A DNA stretch of 64,000 nucleotides from contig NZ_CP104040.1 in the NCBI RefSeq assembly GCF_025152745.1, positions 2,480,001 through 2,544,000 of the forward strand, given 5' to 3'. The DNA is from Rhizobium sp. WSM4643. GTDB lineage: Bacteria; Pseudomonadota; Alphaproteobacteria; Rhizobiales; Rhizobiaceae. The position numbers were made by a program, and so were the translations under genes. Positions 16,813 to 26,150 of this stretch are shown in pieces. How positions within the stretch are numbered: position 1 is the first letter of the stretch; the number at the start of each line of letters is the position of its first letter. The notes beneath the pieces were generated by a model. It made no database searches. It saw only the letters and a program-made list of their open reading frames with translations, and was not told the DNA's origin.

Positions 16813-18063
16813 CTAGATTCGCATCGCGCCATGCGCTTCCCTAGCCTCCTCCGTGCCGAAGCGGACATCCTTCTTCTCGTAGCCGAAGCCGGCGAGGGCC
16901 GCGACGACGAGCGCCACCACGGCTGCGACGATCAAAAGCGCATAGGCATAGTCGCCGTCCCAGCGGGCGGCGAGCCCCGCCTGCAGCGTCGCATTGCCCG
17001 ACGCCAGCAGGTTGCCGAGCTGATAGGCAAAGCCGGGGAAGGTGCCGCGCACTTCATCCGGCGACAACTCGTTCAGATGCACCGGCACGATGCCCCAGGC
17101 GCCCTGGACGAAGAACTGCATCAGGAAAGCGCCGATGGCGAGCAGCACCGGCCCGGGCGCATAGGCCCAGAGCGGCGCGACGGGCACGGCGATCAGCGCG
17201 GCGACGACGATCGCCCGTCTGCGGCCGATCCGCTGCGACAGCGCCCCGAAGAACAGCCCGCCGCAGATCGCCCCGATATTGTAGACGATGGCGATGGCGC
17301 CGACCGTGTAGCTCGAATAGTTGCGCTGCGTCTCGAGGAAGGTCGGGTAGATATCCTGCGTGCCGTGACTGAAGAAGTTGAACGCCGTCATCAGCAGCAC
17401 CGACCAGATGAACAGCGGGATATTTTCGCGCAGCACCGTGAGGAATGGACGGCGCCCCGTAGCCTGCCGTTTCAGGAAGGCCGGGCTCTCCTCGACATTG
17501 CGCCTGATATAGAGCACCAGCAGCGCCGGCAGCGCGCCGACGAAAAACATGCCGCGCCAGCCGATCACAGGAAAGAGCAGGAAGAACACGATCGAGGCGA
17601 TGAGATAGCCCGAGGGATAGCCCGCCTGCAGAATGCCCGAGACGATGCCGCGGCTCTCCTCCGGCACCGTCTCCATGACAAGCGAAGCGCCCACACCCCA
17701 CTCGCCGCCCATGGCGATGCCGTAGAGCGCGCGGAAGATGAGGAACATGGTGAGCCCGGTGGAAAAGCCGGTCAGGAATTCGAATATCGAATAGAGCAGC
17801 ACGTCGGCCATCAGCGTGATGCGCCGTCCGTAACGGTCGGCCGCCAGCCCAAAGACCAGCGCGCCGAGCGCCCGCATGGCGAGCGTCAGGAAGATCGCCA
17901 CCGAGACGGCGGGAACGTCGGTGTGGAATTCCTCGGCGATATATTTGAGTACGAAGACGAGAATGAAGAAATCGAAGGCGTCGAGCGTCCAACCGAGATA
18001 GCTGGCGATGACGGCATTGCGCTGCTGCGGCGCCAGTCGGCGCAGGCTTTCCAAAGCGGACAT
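16813..18063 (-). CDS. MFS transporter, sialate/lactate (SHS)-like
   Basis: A 416-residue major-facilitator carrier with twelve predicted helices. The first helix begins GWTLDAFDFFIL, which carries the acidic Asp typical of the SHS group (sialic acid, lactate and related carboxylates). The loop 2-3 motif GLAADRYGRR is the MFS A-motif, and YGIAMGGEWGVGASLVMETVP is characteristic of this group. AGGAGGAATATCAA immediately before ATG 18063 sets the start and excludes a longer open frame upstream. Substrate is unknown, but a monocarboxylate:H+ symporter is the best reading. No catabolic genes lie next to it. Confidence 0.88.
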   Translation of the reverse strand: MSALESLRRLAPQQRNAVIASYLGWTLDAFDFFILVFVLKYIAEEFHTDVPAVSVAIFLTLAMRALGALVFGLAADRYGRRITLMADVLLYSIFEFLTGFSTGLTMFLIFRALYGIAMGGEWGVGASLVMETVPEESRGIVSGILQAGYPSGYLIASIVFFLLFPVIGWRGMFFVGALPALLVLYIRRNVEESPAFLKRQATGRRPFLTVLRENIPLFIWSVLLMTAFNFFSHGTQDIYPTFLETQRNYSSYTVGAIAIVYNIGAICGGLFFGALSQRIGRRRAIVVAALIAVPVAPLWAYAPGPVLLAIGAFLMQFFVQGAWGIVPVHLNELSPDEVRGTFPGFAYQLGNLLASGNATLQAGLAARWDGDYAYALLIVAAVVALVVAALAGFGYEKKDVRFGTEEAREAHGAMRI

Positions 18064-18585
18064 TTGATATTCCTCCGTCCGAAAGCGGCGGCGAGGCGGG
18101 CAATTCCGGATGCCGTCGGAAGGGGTGCCCGAACCGGGCGGTGATGCTGTGCGGCTGCGTTTGCAGTCGCAGACAGCGGGCAATAACGTCAGCAATGCTG
18201 CCCGTGTTCCATCACGATTGCCGTGATCGGGTGGCACCTCCAGCGCCGTATTGGAAGGCGTACACCTTCCAGCACCCTGCCTTTCACGTTGGCGCATGCG
18301 GCCCGCTGCCTGCCTTTTCTCCCCAGCGGGGGTCCGAAGGATGGGTCGAGACCCGTGGCTCGACCCCGGTCGGTGCCGGCAGCGATGAGGGGGTGAGCGG
18401 CTAAGCCGCGAATGTACTGAGCGCAAGCGAAGGGCAATCAATGGATCGCGAGAAAGCGAAGAGCAATCAATGACGTAATACTGTGCCGCCCCCATCCGAC
18501 CCTTCGGGCCACCTTCTCCCCGCTGGGGAGAAGAGGGAGCAAGCAGCACGATTCTCGTTTTAGAGGAGGTGGCGCTCCCGCTAAT
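18064..18585. other. Intergenic region built of small repeats
   Basis: No gene is seen. It holds a hairpin at 18343-18366 (GGGTCGAG and CTCGACCC), a 17-base direct repeat GCGAAGrGCAATCAATG at 18427-18443 and 18456-18472, and a CTTCTCCCC-GCT-GGGGAGAAG hairpin at 18513-18533. The last belongs to the same family as the element inside uvrB at 34849-34905. Confidence 0.7.
18483..18540. repeat. Copy of the CTTCTCCCC palindromic repeat
   Basis: The stretch with CCCCCATCCG, CGGGCCACC and the 9-base stem CTTCTCCCC/GGGGAGAAG matches, block for block, the reverse complement of 34849-34905 in uvrB. It is an intergenic copy of that dispersed element. Confidence 0.75.
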
Positions 18586-19389
18586 CTATCCGGGCACCCT
18601 GCCCCGGCACGCCCACGCCACCGATGCGAACGATCGCGGCCCATTCGGCTCGCCAGCCTCGTAAGCGGCCCTGACGGCGGCGTCGACGGCATTTCGCCTC
18701 GCCGGGTCCAGACCGGCAACATATTTGCCGAGCGGTCCCTCGCCGGCGGCGATCGGATCCCAATAATCCTCGAAGGAAAGATATTCCATCCGGATCAGCA
18801 GCGAGGTCTCCTCGACTTCGGCTAGGCCCTGCGCGATGAAGCTCTCCTTCATTTCCCCCGGCCGCATCATCGGCTGGAAACAATATCTGCGGCGCATTGC
18901 CAGCGCGTTCTCGTCGAGCATCGCCACCGTATCCCACATCATCCGCATGCCGGACATGCCGCCATAATGGTCCCAGACGGCGGCCGCGACCACGCCACCC
19001 GGGCGCACCACACGACGCATCTCGGATACCGCCTTTCCCGCCTCCGGCACGAAATGCAGCACGAGCAGCGACATCGCCCGGTCGAAGCGGTTATCCTCGA
19101 ACGGAAGCGCACAGGCATCGGCCTGCCGGATCGTTATGCGCGGATCGGTGTTGCGTCGCGTTGCGGCCTCGACGAAAACCGGCAAATAGTCGACGGCGGC
19201 GATCTCCTGCAGGCCCGGCGTTTCCGCCAGCGTGAATGCCAGGCTGCCGGTGCCGCAGCCGACATCAAGCACGCGCTCGCCATCCGCGAGACCAGCGAAA
19301 TCGACCAGCATCGGCGCCAGCTTCCGGCTCCAGCGCCCCATCAGCCGTTCGTAACCATCTGCACTTTCGACATTGAAACTCGACGGCAT
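18586..19389 (-). CDS. Class I SAM-dependent methyltransferase
   Basis: A 267-residue soluble methyltransferase. Motif I is VLDVGCGTGSL (about 41-51), then an acidic residue in AAVDYLPVF, ADACALPFEDNRFDRAMS as motif II/III and MRRVVRPGGVVAAAVW as the post-motif strand. GAGGGGAGACTTCA precedes the ATG. Its N-terminal block YERLMGRWSRKLAP and overall layout closely match the gene at 26991-27788, so the two are paralogs. The acceptor substrate is not evident; small-molecule or lipid-like acceptors are typical of this group. It is transcribed alone. Confidence 0.87.
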   Translation of the reverse strand: MPSSFNVESADGYERLMGRWSRKLAPMLVDFAGLADGERVLDVGCGTGSLAFTLAETPGLQEIAAVDYLPVFVEAATRRNTDPRITIRQADACALPFEDNRFDRAMSLLVLHFVPEAGKAVSEMRRVVRPGGVVAAAVWDHYGGMSGMRMMWDTVAMLDENALAMRRRYCFQPMMRPGEMKESFIAQGLAEVEETSLLIRMEYLSFEDYWDPIAAGEGPLGKYVAGLDPARRNAVDAAVRAAYEAGEPNGPRSFASVAWACRGRVPG

Positions 19390-19579
19390 TGAAGTCTCCC
19401 CTCAAGGACACAGGTCTTCGATCAAACAATAGCGTTCGCCGGCGACTGTGCAAGCGGGATACCATGGGGTGGATCCTCGGCTCGAGGCCAATGATCCCGG
19501 GAAGTTGGCTATTGCTGCCTCTTTTCCAACGCGGCTATGAGGCGAGCGCCGGCCGATCCGCCTCCATCAAAAATCACTG

Positions 19580-19753
19580 GTCGGAGACATCGATCACGTC
19601 GCCGACGCCGGCACCCCGACCGGCGGCCTGCATGGCATCTATCCCAGCAGCCGGCACTTGCCGCCTTTGGTCAAGGCGTTCATCGAACTGCCCGTTAGAC
19701 GGCTGAACGCGATAACCAGCAACAGCGACGATTACGTGATCACCTCGCGGTAG
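19580..19753 (+). pseudogene. C-terminal relic of a LysR-type regulator
   Basis: A frame ending at TAG 19751-19753 reads GLHGIYPSSRHLPPLVKAFI and continues to VITSR, the usual last strand and helix of LysR effector-binding domains. Nothing upstream resembles the DNA-binding half or the rest of the effector domain. It is therefore a short remnant of about 55 codons, abutting the convergent SulP gene. Confidence 0.65.
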
Positions 19754-19764
19754 CCCTCGCGCCG

Positions 19765-21231
19765 TCACACCTCCTTCAGCACCACCTTGCCGTCGAGGCT
19801 TCCGATCAAGGTGGCGCTCGCCTTGTTGAGGCCCGCGACCTCCACGGCGATGCCGTGAGCCGCGAACCGCTGCACGACCTTGTCGAGCGCGGCTACGGCG
19901 GTGATGTCCCAGAAATGCGCGTCGGCCACGTCGATCAATACGGCCTTGCCGAGTGCATCCTGAACGTCGAAGGCTTCGACGAAAACGTCGGCGGAGGCAA
20001 AGAACACCTGGCCGGATACTCGATAGATCAGCCGCCCGGCGGCTTGGTCGGGCGCCACGTCGACGCGCAGCAGGCTGGCGACCTTGAAGGTGAAGAACAC
20101 GCCGCTGAGCAGCACGCCGACCGTTACCCCAAGCGCCAGGTTGGCGGTGAAGACGGTGACGAGGACGGTTGCCACCGTGACGGCGCTCGACATCCGGGGA
20201 TGGACGATAACCGCTCTCAGCGACGACCAGTCGAACGTATCGATCGACACCATGACCATGATCGCCACCAGCGCAGCGACGGGAACTTCGGAGACCCACG
20301 GCTTCAACAGCACCGTCAGGATCAGCAAAAACGCGCCGGCAAACAGGGTGGAGAGCCGGCCGCGCCCGCCATATTTCACGTTGCTCACCGTCTGGCCGAT
20401 CATGCCGCAGCCGGCGATGCCGCCGAACAGGCTGGCGGCGGCGTTGGCGAGGCCGAGACCGGTGCATTCGCGGTTCTTCGAACTCGGCGTATCCGTGAGA
20501 TCGTCGACGACGCTCGCGGTCATCATCGATTCCAGCAGTCCGACCATGGCGATGGCAAGCGCAGGTCCTGCAATGATCCGAAGCGTTTCCAGCGTCAGCG
20601 GCACCGCCGGCCAGGCAAAGACGGGCAGCGAATCCGGCAGTTTGCCGAGGTCGGCGACTGTGAGAACGGGGAGCCCGAATGCTATCGAGGCGACGGTCAG
20701 GATCAGAATGCAGATCAGCGGCGACGGAATCGCGGTGGTGATCCGCGGCGTCAGGTAAATGATGACAAGCCCGGCAATCAGCATGGCATATTCGATCCAG
20801 CCGGCACCGATAATATGCGGCATCTGCGCCGCAAAAATCAGGATGGCGAGTGCATTGACGAAGCCGGTGCGGACGGATTTCGACACGTAGCGCATCAGCA
20901 CGCCAAGCCGCAGCAGGCCGAACACGATCTGCAGCAGCCCCGCCAGCAGCCCGGCCGCGAAGAGATAGGGCAAGCCGTGAGCATGCACCAGCGGTGCCGC
21001 CACCAGCGCCACCGATCCGGCAGCGGCCGAGATCATCGCCGGGCGTCCGCCGGTAAACGCAATGACGATGCTGATGACGAAAGAGGCGAACAGGCCGACC
21101 TCGGGGTCGACCCCCGCCGCAAAAGAAAAGGCAATCACCTCGGGGATGAGGGCGAAGGTCGCCACCGCTCCGGCAAGCATTTCGCGCATGGGATTGGCCG
21201 ACCAATCACGACGGATGGAGGAAAGCAGCAT
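19765..21231 (-). CDS. SulP family anion transporter with STAS domain
   Basis: A 488-residue inner-membrane transporter of the SulP (SLC26) family, which carries sulfate, bicarbonate or organic anions. About eleven to twelve helices occupy residues 15-385, including LIPEVIAFSFAAGVDPEVGLFAS, the hallmark of the first helices, and the AIAMVGLLESMMTA segment. A cytoplasmic STAS domain follows at about 395-480 (VSGQVFFASADVF, VLIDVADAHFWDITAV). The start is placed at the ATG giving MLLSSIRRDW, because the longer frame has no homologous look. The substrate is unknown. It overlaps no neighbour and ends next to the LysR relic. Confidence 0.9.
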   Translation of the reverse strand: MLLSSIRRDWSANPMREMLAGAVATFALIPEVIAFSFAAGVDPEVGLFASFVISIVIAFTGGRPAMISAAAGSVALVAAPLVHAHGLPYLFAAGLLAGLLQIVFGLLRLGVLMRYVSKSVRTGFVNALAILIFAAQMPHIIGAGWIEYAMLIAGLVIIYLTPRITTAIPSPLICILILTVASIAFGLPVLTVADLGKLPDSLPVFAWPAVPLTLETLRIIAGPALAIAMVGLLESMMTASVVDDLTDTPSSKNRECTGLGLANAAASLFGGIAGCGMIGQTVSNVKYGGRGRLSTLFAGAFLLILTVLLKPWVSEVPVAALVAIMVMVSIDTFDWSSLRAVIVHPRMSSAVTVATVLVTVFTANLALGVTVGVLLSGVFFTFKVASLLRVDVAPDQAAGRLIYRVSGQVFFASADVFVEAFDVQDALGKAVLIDVADAHFWDITAVAALDKVVQRFAAHGIAVEVAGLNKASATLIGSLDGKVVLKEV

Positions 21232-21495
21232 AGGATGGATTCTCGCAAAGCATGGCCAGAGCCGCTCTGTCGAGCGGTCGCGTAATCGCATGCAGGTTTT
21301 GCGTTGTCTGGCGGATCGGCGGCCAGAAGAGCCACCCGGGATCTCACCGGGTCCGTGGTGAATGCCTGCGGTATAGACGATCTTTACTGCAGCGCAACAT
21401 TCAATTGCGAGGGACGAAAAAAGCGCAAGCAGATGCGCAACCCTTGAGATAATCGGAGCGCACGCACCTTGCGCCCATCCGGATTGCGGAACCCC

Positions 21496-21747
21496 TCACT
21501 GCCAGAGGAAGTCCGGCCCCGTGCTCTGGGATGTGAGCTTGAGCGTCCCGTCCGGCTGGACGACATAGGTCTCGAACACACGGTAACCGAAATCGCCAAG
21601 AAAGGTATTCTTGACCACCGTTCCCGGACGATAGGGCGAACGCAGGATCTTTCCGCCATAGGTGAGGCTGCCGGGAAGAGGCTGCGGACCCCCTGCGCTG
21701 GCGCAGGCCGAGAGAGCGAAGAGAACGGCAATGAGAGCGTGTTTCAT
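21496..21747 (-). CDS. Small lipoprotein
   Basis: An 83-residue protein with a lipoprotein signal: MKHALIAVLFALSAC, lipidated cysteine at residue 15. The mature part of about 68 residues has LTYGGKILRSPYRPGTVV and ends with PDFLWQ. GAGGAGATAGTCCGG before the ATG supports the start. I do not know a function; similar small lipoproteins are common in Rhizobiaceae. It lies downstream of the lone response-regulator gene on the same strand, 78 bases away, but cotranscription is only a possibility. Confidence 0.75.
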   Translation of the reverse strand: MKHALIAVLFALSACASAGGPQPLPGSLTYGGKILRSPYRPGTVVKNTFLGDFGYRVFETYVVQPDGTLKLTSQSTGPDFLWQ

Positions 21748-21825
21748 CCGGACTATCTCCTCAGGCGGGCAGCAGCGGCCTGACGACGTCGATTTCCTTC
21801 TTATAACACGCAGCGCTGCTGCTGT

Positions 21826-22203
21826 TCACAACGCAGCTTTGCTGCTGTCAAAGTTTTTACGTCGCTCCTCCGCCCGCGAAAGCGCGCTGGCGATCCTCTC
21901 GTCGGTGAAGGGCTTGGAGATGACATCGAGCGCGCCTTCGATACCGTGACCGACATTCTCGGGACTGCCGGTCACGAAGATGACGTCAACCCCATGGCGG
22001 TCGATCAGCCGGCGCGCGAGCAGGGCGCCGCTCAGCCCATCGGAGAGACTGAGATCGACGAGCGCGACATCGCTTCTTTTTGCGTGGGCGAGAGCCTGCT
22101 CCACCGTCGAAACCGGCCCGATGGTCTGGTGTCCTGCCTCTTGCGCAATGCGCTCGAGTTCCAGAGCGATAAAATTCTCATCTTCGACGATCATGACCTT
22201 CAT
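21826..22203 (-). CDS. Stand-alone receiver-domain response regulator
   Basis: A 125-residue CheY-like protein with only a receiver domain. The acidic pocket is visible at Glu7/Asp8, the phospho-acceptor Asp is in VALVDLSLSDG (about Asp50), Thr in VIFVTGSP is the switch residue and Lys in VISKPF closes the site. There is no output domain, so it must act through protein contact or phosphotransfer. GAGGAGGCTTATTC precedes the ATG. No histidine kinase is adjacent. Such single receivers in rhizobia often feed general stress or cell-cycle relays; the partner here is unknown. Confidence 0.9.
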   Translation of the reverse strand: MKVMIVEDENFIALELERIAQEAGHQTIGPVSTVEQALAHAKRSDVALVDLSLSDGLSGALLARRLIDRHGVDVIFVTGSPENVGHGIEGALDVISKPFTDERIASALSRAEERRKNFDSSKAAL

Positions 22204-22424
22204 GAATAAGCCTCCTCATAGACGGGCGGTCAGGCGCACTACCGGTAGCGGGTACAACGCAACCGTCCACGGAATGTTTCCACCTTGAGAAGAATATGTT
22301 GGCAACCGGCGAGGTATTAATTTGACTTTTGGACGCCAGGTCCCGGCGCTTCGGCCATGCGGACAGCCACTATGCATACACTTCGACGGACAAGCGAGGT
22401 TCAAGGCCGTCGTGACCGGCAGCA

Positions 22425-24182
22425 TTACTCCGCCCGCGAAAACAACTCCCGGTCGCGGGCGCGAATGGGGTCGGTCCAGTCGCGCTCGAACCAGGCTGTG
22501 CCGCCGGGCTGGGGCGGGCGTTTGAGCTCCAGCGGGCGGGCGGCGCCGTCATTTGCTTCGGAGGCGACGCGGAAGATGTAGTGATCGTACATCCTGAGCG
22601 CCTCGATCATGTAGCTGGTCGCCACCGTCCGGTCACGGACGAGGACGAGGTTCTCGCCGTTCTCATCATCGGCGGGTTCGGAGAAATTGTAGGAGCCGAG
22701 ATAGACCCGCGCCGTCGGCTTGTCGAAGTCGAGCACGACGAATTTGTGGTGCATGCGCGTGCCGCGCTGGTTGCCGTCGACACCGGCAAGACCCGAGGGC
22801 TCGGTCAGAAACGGCGGCGGCACGTTGCCGGTCAGGGCCGATGCCCGCACCACCTGCCGACGGTTGTCGGGAGTTAGCACGGCCAAGCCCAGATTGCCGG
22901 CCCGCACCTCGGCATCGGCAATGCCCATCACATGCATATCGGGGCGCTCCAGGGCGCGCCCCAATGCCGGGCCGATCGCCCCCTTGGTCATCTGGCCGAG
23001 AAAGGCGAGCGAGAAGAACACGCTGGACTCTGCGGTATCGATATCGGCGGCGATCTCGTCGAGCCGGCCATTGGCATCGCTGTGCGGGGAGAAAGCGACC
23101 TTGGCGTCGACGCCGTCGAGGCCGAGATCAATCCAGCCGGCGGAACTTGGCGAATCGCGGAAATCCTCGGCGCGTTTGGCAGTGAAATAGCTCTCGAAGG
23201 CGGTGAAATAATCCTCGATCGCCTTGTCGCTGTGGACGGCGAGGCTGTTGTTCGACTGTACATAGAGCCCGCGCCAGCTGAGATTGGTCGAACCGTAGAG
23301 CACGGTCGAGATGCCGCCGCGGACCGCGATCGATTTCTGATGCTGCAGGTTGGCCATATGCTGGCGCTTGACGTTGGCAGCACCCGCCGAGGCGATCAGC
23401 CGCTCCGCCGCCCTCGTCTCCGGCGAATTCGGACGCCCGTGGCCCTCGGTGCGGTCGCTGTCGTCGATGATGATCTTGAGCTTGTCCCCCAGCGCCTCCA
23501 GCCGGGTGACCACCTCGGGCAGGTTCAGGTCATAGGCGATGGCGCGCACCTCGGCGCCAGACTCGCGCGCTCTATCCAGCAGCGCAAGCGTTTCGGCCCG
23601 CGCCTCGAAGCCCATCCAGGCGAGCGCCCGCTGAGCATCGGCATGGGTCGGCACAAAGTCCAGCCCCTGGTCGCCATCCGGCGGCACCAGGGTGATGATC
23701 GTCGGCTCATCGGCGGCAAAATTGCGCACGAAGGCCTGCGACGAGACGAAGCCGCGGGTGAAAGCGACGTTGAGCTTGCCGGGAATGGTCTCGCGCATCA
23801 GCGCCAGCTCCGCCTCTTGCGCCTCGCCTGAGGTCAGCGCGCCCGCGGCACCCATAAACTTTGGCGTAACGCGATAGGTGAACTTGCCGGGCAGATCGGC
23901 ATTGAAGGGAAAATGCACCCAGCGGAACTTCTGGATCGGCGCCTCGGTGGTGCGGATGCCGTCTTCGGGAACCGGCTGGCCGGGAAAGCCGATGCGGTTG
24001 TGCACCGTCTTGAAGAAGTCTGTACCCGGCTCACGATACTGGATGGCGAAACCGACGAAATCGATCGGCGGCCGGCCGTTCTTCCAGTCCATGCCGAGCA
24101 GCACCATGCCGTCGCCGCGATGGATGGTCAGCGCAAAAAGCGAAGCGGCATTCCTGCCGGTCACACGAAAATCCGTATCCAT
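22425..24182 (-). CDS. Phospholipase D-like protein with two HKD motifs
   Basis: A 585-residue protein of the PLD superfamily. The two catalytic half-sites are HQKSIAVRGG with downstream YGSTNLSWRG, and MHHKFVVLDFD with downstream LGSYNFSEPADDENGEN. PLD-type enzymes cut phosphodiester bonds through a phosphohistidine. The N-terminal 170 residues (VTGRNAASLFALTIHRGDGMVLLGM) are an additional domain I cannot name. GGGGAGGCGGGC directly before ATG 24182 sets the start. No signal peptide is seen, so it is either cytosolic or secreted by a non-Sec route. It could act on phospholipid or nucleic acid. It stands alone. Confidence 0.85.
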   Translation of the reverse strand: MDTDFRVTGRNAASLFALTIHRGDGMVLLGMDWKNGRPPIDFVGFAIQYREPGTDFFKTVHNRIGFPGQPVPEDGIRTTEAPIQKFRWVHFPFNADLPGKFTYRVTPKFMGAAGALTSGEAQEAELALMRETIPGKLNVAFTRGFVSSQAFVRNFAADEPTIITLVPPDGDQGLDFVPTHADAQRALAWMGFEARAETLALLDRARESGAEVRAIAYDLNLPEVVTRLEALGDKLKIIIDDSDRTEGHGRPNSPETRAAERLIASAGAANVKRQHMANLQHQKSIAVRGGISTVLYGSTNLSWRGLYVQSNNSLAVHSDKAIEDYFTAFESYFTAKRAEDFRDSPSSAGWIDLGLDGVDAKVAFSPHSDANGRLDEIAADIDTAESSVFFSLAFLGQMTKGAIGPALGRALERPDMHVMGIADAEVRAGNLGLAVLTPDNRRQVVRASALTGNVPPPFLTEPSGLAGVDGNQRGTRMHHKFVVLDFDKPTARVYLGSYNFSEPADDENGENLVLVRDRTVATSYMIEALRMYDHYIFRVASEANDGAARPLELKRPPQPGGTAWFERDWTDPIRARDRELFSRAE

Positions 24183-24421
24183 GCCCGCCTCCCCTGGAAA
24201 TCGGGCGAAATCTAGCATGGTTCCGTGACAGTAAGGAGATATGTCGGTGAAATTTTGCGCGCAGAAGGTGCGAGAGGCGACGGCATGGAGCAAGCATCAG
24301 CGGCGCCACGAACTGCCCTGCTGATGCGTCGTCATGAAGGGAGATTGCGGTTGAGCAGACTTTCAGACGGACCGCCGTACCCTCCTGCCTGGACGGGACG
24401 GAGGATACGGCCGGACCGACC

Positions 24422-25210
24422 CTACGGTTTCTCGTTTGCACTCTCGGCCCGAAACGCCGCCTCGCCGGCGTCGGAGACCTCGACCCATTTCTTGTCGGGC
24501 TCGGCGTCCGGCATATAGCTGTCGTGCCAGTTCCACCACTTGTAGGTTGGGGTCTGGGGATAGCCCGCGGGCGAATCCTCCCAGACTTCCTGGCGGCCGA
24601 GCGGTGTGATGTCGAGGTAGTTCCAGGTGCCTCCCATCTGCTCGTCACCGCGGTTGTTGATGAAATAGGTGCGGAAGATGCGCTCGCCGTCGCGGTAGAA
24701 TACGTTGGTGCCGTGCCACTCGTCGACGCCGAAGTCCTTGTCGAAGCTGTCGGTGATCGTCACCCACGGCATGGTCCAGCCCATCCGCGCCTTCAGCCGC
24801 GCGACGTCGGCCTGCGGCGCGTGGGAGGCGAAGACCAGCGTCGTGTCGCGGGCGTTGAGATGGGCGACATGGGCAACCTGATCGGCCACCATCGAGCAGC
24901 CGCGGCAGGCATGCTCGGGCCAGCCGAACACGCCGGGCTCGTAGAAGGCGCGGTAGAGGATGAGCTGGTGTCTGCCTTCGAACAGGTCGAGCAGGCTGAC
25001 CTTGCCCTGAGGACCTTCGAACGCATAGGCCTTCTCCACCGCCATCCACGGCATGCGCCGGCGCTCGGCGGCCAGCGCGTCGCGGGCGCGGGTCTCAGCC
25101 TTTTCCTTCACGAGCAGTTTCGCGCGGGCCGCCTCCCAGGCCTGCGGCGACACGACCGGTGGTTTGTGCATGGCTTGTCCGCTTTTGGCATTCTCGGCTG
25201 AAGCAGTCAT
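24422..25210 (-). CDS. DUF899 thioredoxin-fold protein
   Basis: A 262-residue protein of the DUF899 family, which has a thioredoxin-like fold. Visible family features are SLLDLFEGRHQLILYRAFY, the Cys pair in HACRGCSMVADQVAH at the position of the thioredoxin active site, the WVTITDSFDKDFGVDEWHGTN block, and the aromatic TYKWWNWHDSY near the C-terminus. An oxidoreductase role is suggested by the CxxC but not proven. AGGAG upstream of ATG 25208-25210 marks the start; a nearby in-frame ATG 18 bases earlier overlaps that site. No signal peptide. Single gene. Confidence 0.87.
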   Translation of the reverse strand: MTASAENAKSGQAMHKPPVVSPQAWEAARAKLLVKEKAETRARDALAAERRRMPWMAVEKAYAFEGPQGKVSLLDLFEGRHQLILYRAFYEPGVFGWPEHACRGCSMVADQVAHVAHLNARDTTLVFASHAPQADVARLKARMGWTMPWVTITDSFDKDFGVDEWHGTNVFYRDGERIFRTYFINNRGDEQMGGTWNYLDITPLGRQEVWEDSPAGYPQTPTYKWWNWHDSYMPDAEPDKKWVEVSDAGEAAFRAESANEKP

Positions 25211-25388
25211 GGCTTTCAATCTCCTCATTGAGGCGATTTCCCAGGCTTGGACGCCCGGATCATCGCGCATTGGTCTGAGATAGTTTCGCACCGGAAATCG
25301 AACAGGGGGAGTAACAAGTGTGACCGTATTCCTTGGAACCGTCGGTGGCAGCCTTGGCGCGCAGGTATCCCGAGTTGCCGTCCGGCGG

Positions 25389-25970
25389 CTATTCCCTTGT
25401 GAGGCAATGCGTGGCGAACTCCGCGATGGCTCCCCCGTCCGCTGTTCCACGCATTTCCGTTCCAGTCTCCGCGACGTCTATTCTGACAACCGCGGGGGGA
25501 GCGGGCGAGAACGCCCGGGATAGAATGCTAATCTCTTCAGCCGACAGCGATGACGTCAGTACCACATCGTTTTCATCATCGCGACGCCACATTGCCTCCT
25601 GGAAAAGAATGCTGGGAGCGTTTTTGATGGCCTGAAATGTTCGTATATTTTCAGCGAGAACGATAAGACGGGCTCGCGACTCGGAACGAGTCCCATTGCG
25701 AGCAAATTCTTCCTCTATAGGCAGGCGTGTATTCAGCGCGAGCCTGATTTGGGGCCCTTCCGAACATACGATCCATAACCCGCTAGGCCGTGGTCCACCG
25801 CGTGCTATCTGGAGTTTATCGGTGGCGGCTACACCAGGCAGAGACGGAAACGTCTCGCCCCGATCAAGTTGTGCAACTGCGGCGGTTATCAACCCGAACA
25901 CGGTTTTTGAAAAATGCCCGTTTATGGCGGCAAATGTCAGGAGGAAGACAAATGCAAAAAGCCGTTTCAT
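25389..25970 (-). CDS. Secreted hypothetical protein
   Basis: A 193-residue protein with an N-terminal signal (MKRLFAFVFLLTFAAINGHF), possibly retained as a membrane anchor. The mature part holds one short conserved-looking stretch LWIVCSEGPQIRLALNTRLP and a final Cys in FATHCLTRE. It reads like a periplasmic protein, but I recognise no family. GGGAGGAACG directly before ATG 25970 gives a strong start and argues that this is a real gene despite modest codon bias. The cyclase gene is divergent, 180 bases away. Confidence 0.65.
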   Translation of the reverse strand: MKRLFAFVFLLTFAAINGHFSKTVFGLITAAVAQLDRGETFPSLPGVAATDKLQIARGGPRPSGLWIVCSEGPQIRLALNTRLPIEEEFARNGTRSESRARLIVLAENIRTFQAIKNAPSILFQEAMWRRDDENDVVLTSSLSAEEISILSRAFSPAPPAVVRIDVAETGTEMRGTADGGAIAEFATHCLTRE

Positions 25971-26150
25971 CGTTCCTCCCTTCCGTCGCCTGAGCGGCTT
26001 GACAACGACATCTCTGCGCGAAGTCGCCCATAGGGGGACGGCGCCAGACGAAATTGTTCGAGCCATTATCCCCTCAGGCTATCAACAGAGTTGCCAAAAA
26101 CAACCGAGTATCGGAAGCTTATTTTTTGGCTAGGCGATGGATTGCGAGAT

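Noticed and set aside
16831..18144. A 437-codon frame opposite the MFS transporter
   Set aside because: Arg/Glu/His-rich, no family, completely overlapped by a well-supported gene.
21231..21291. Longer SulP start 20 codons upstream
   Set aside because: The added residues (MRLRDRSTERLWPCFARIHP) are unlike SulP N-termini and no ribosome-binding site precedes them.
22240..22330. General-stress (EcfG-type) promoter before the receiver gene
   Set aside because: GGAA-like motifs are present on the minus strand but neither the -35 GGAAC nor a correctly spaced CGTT is convincing.
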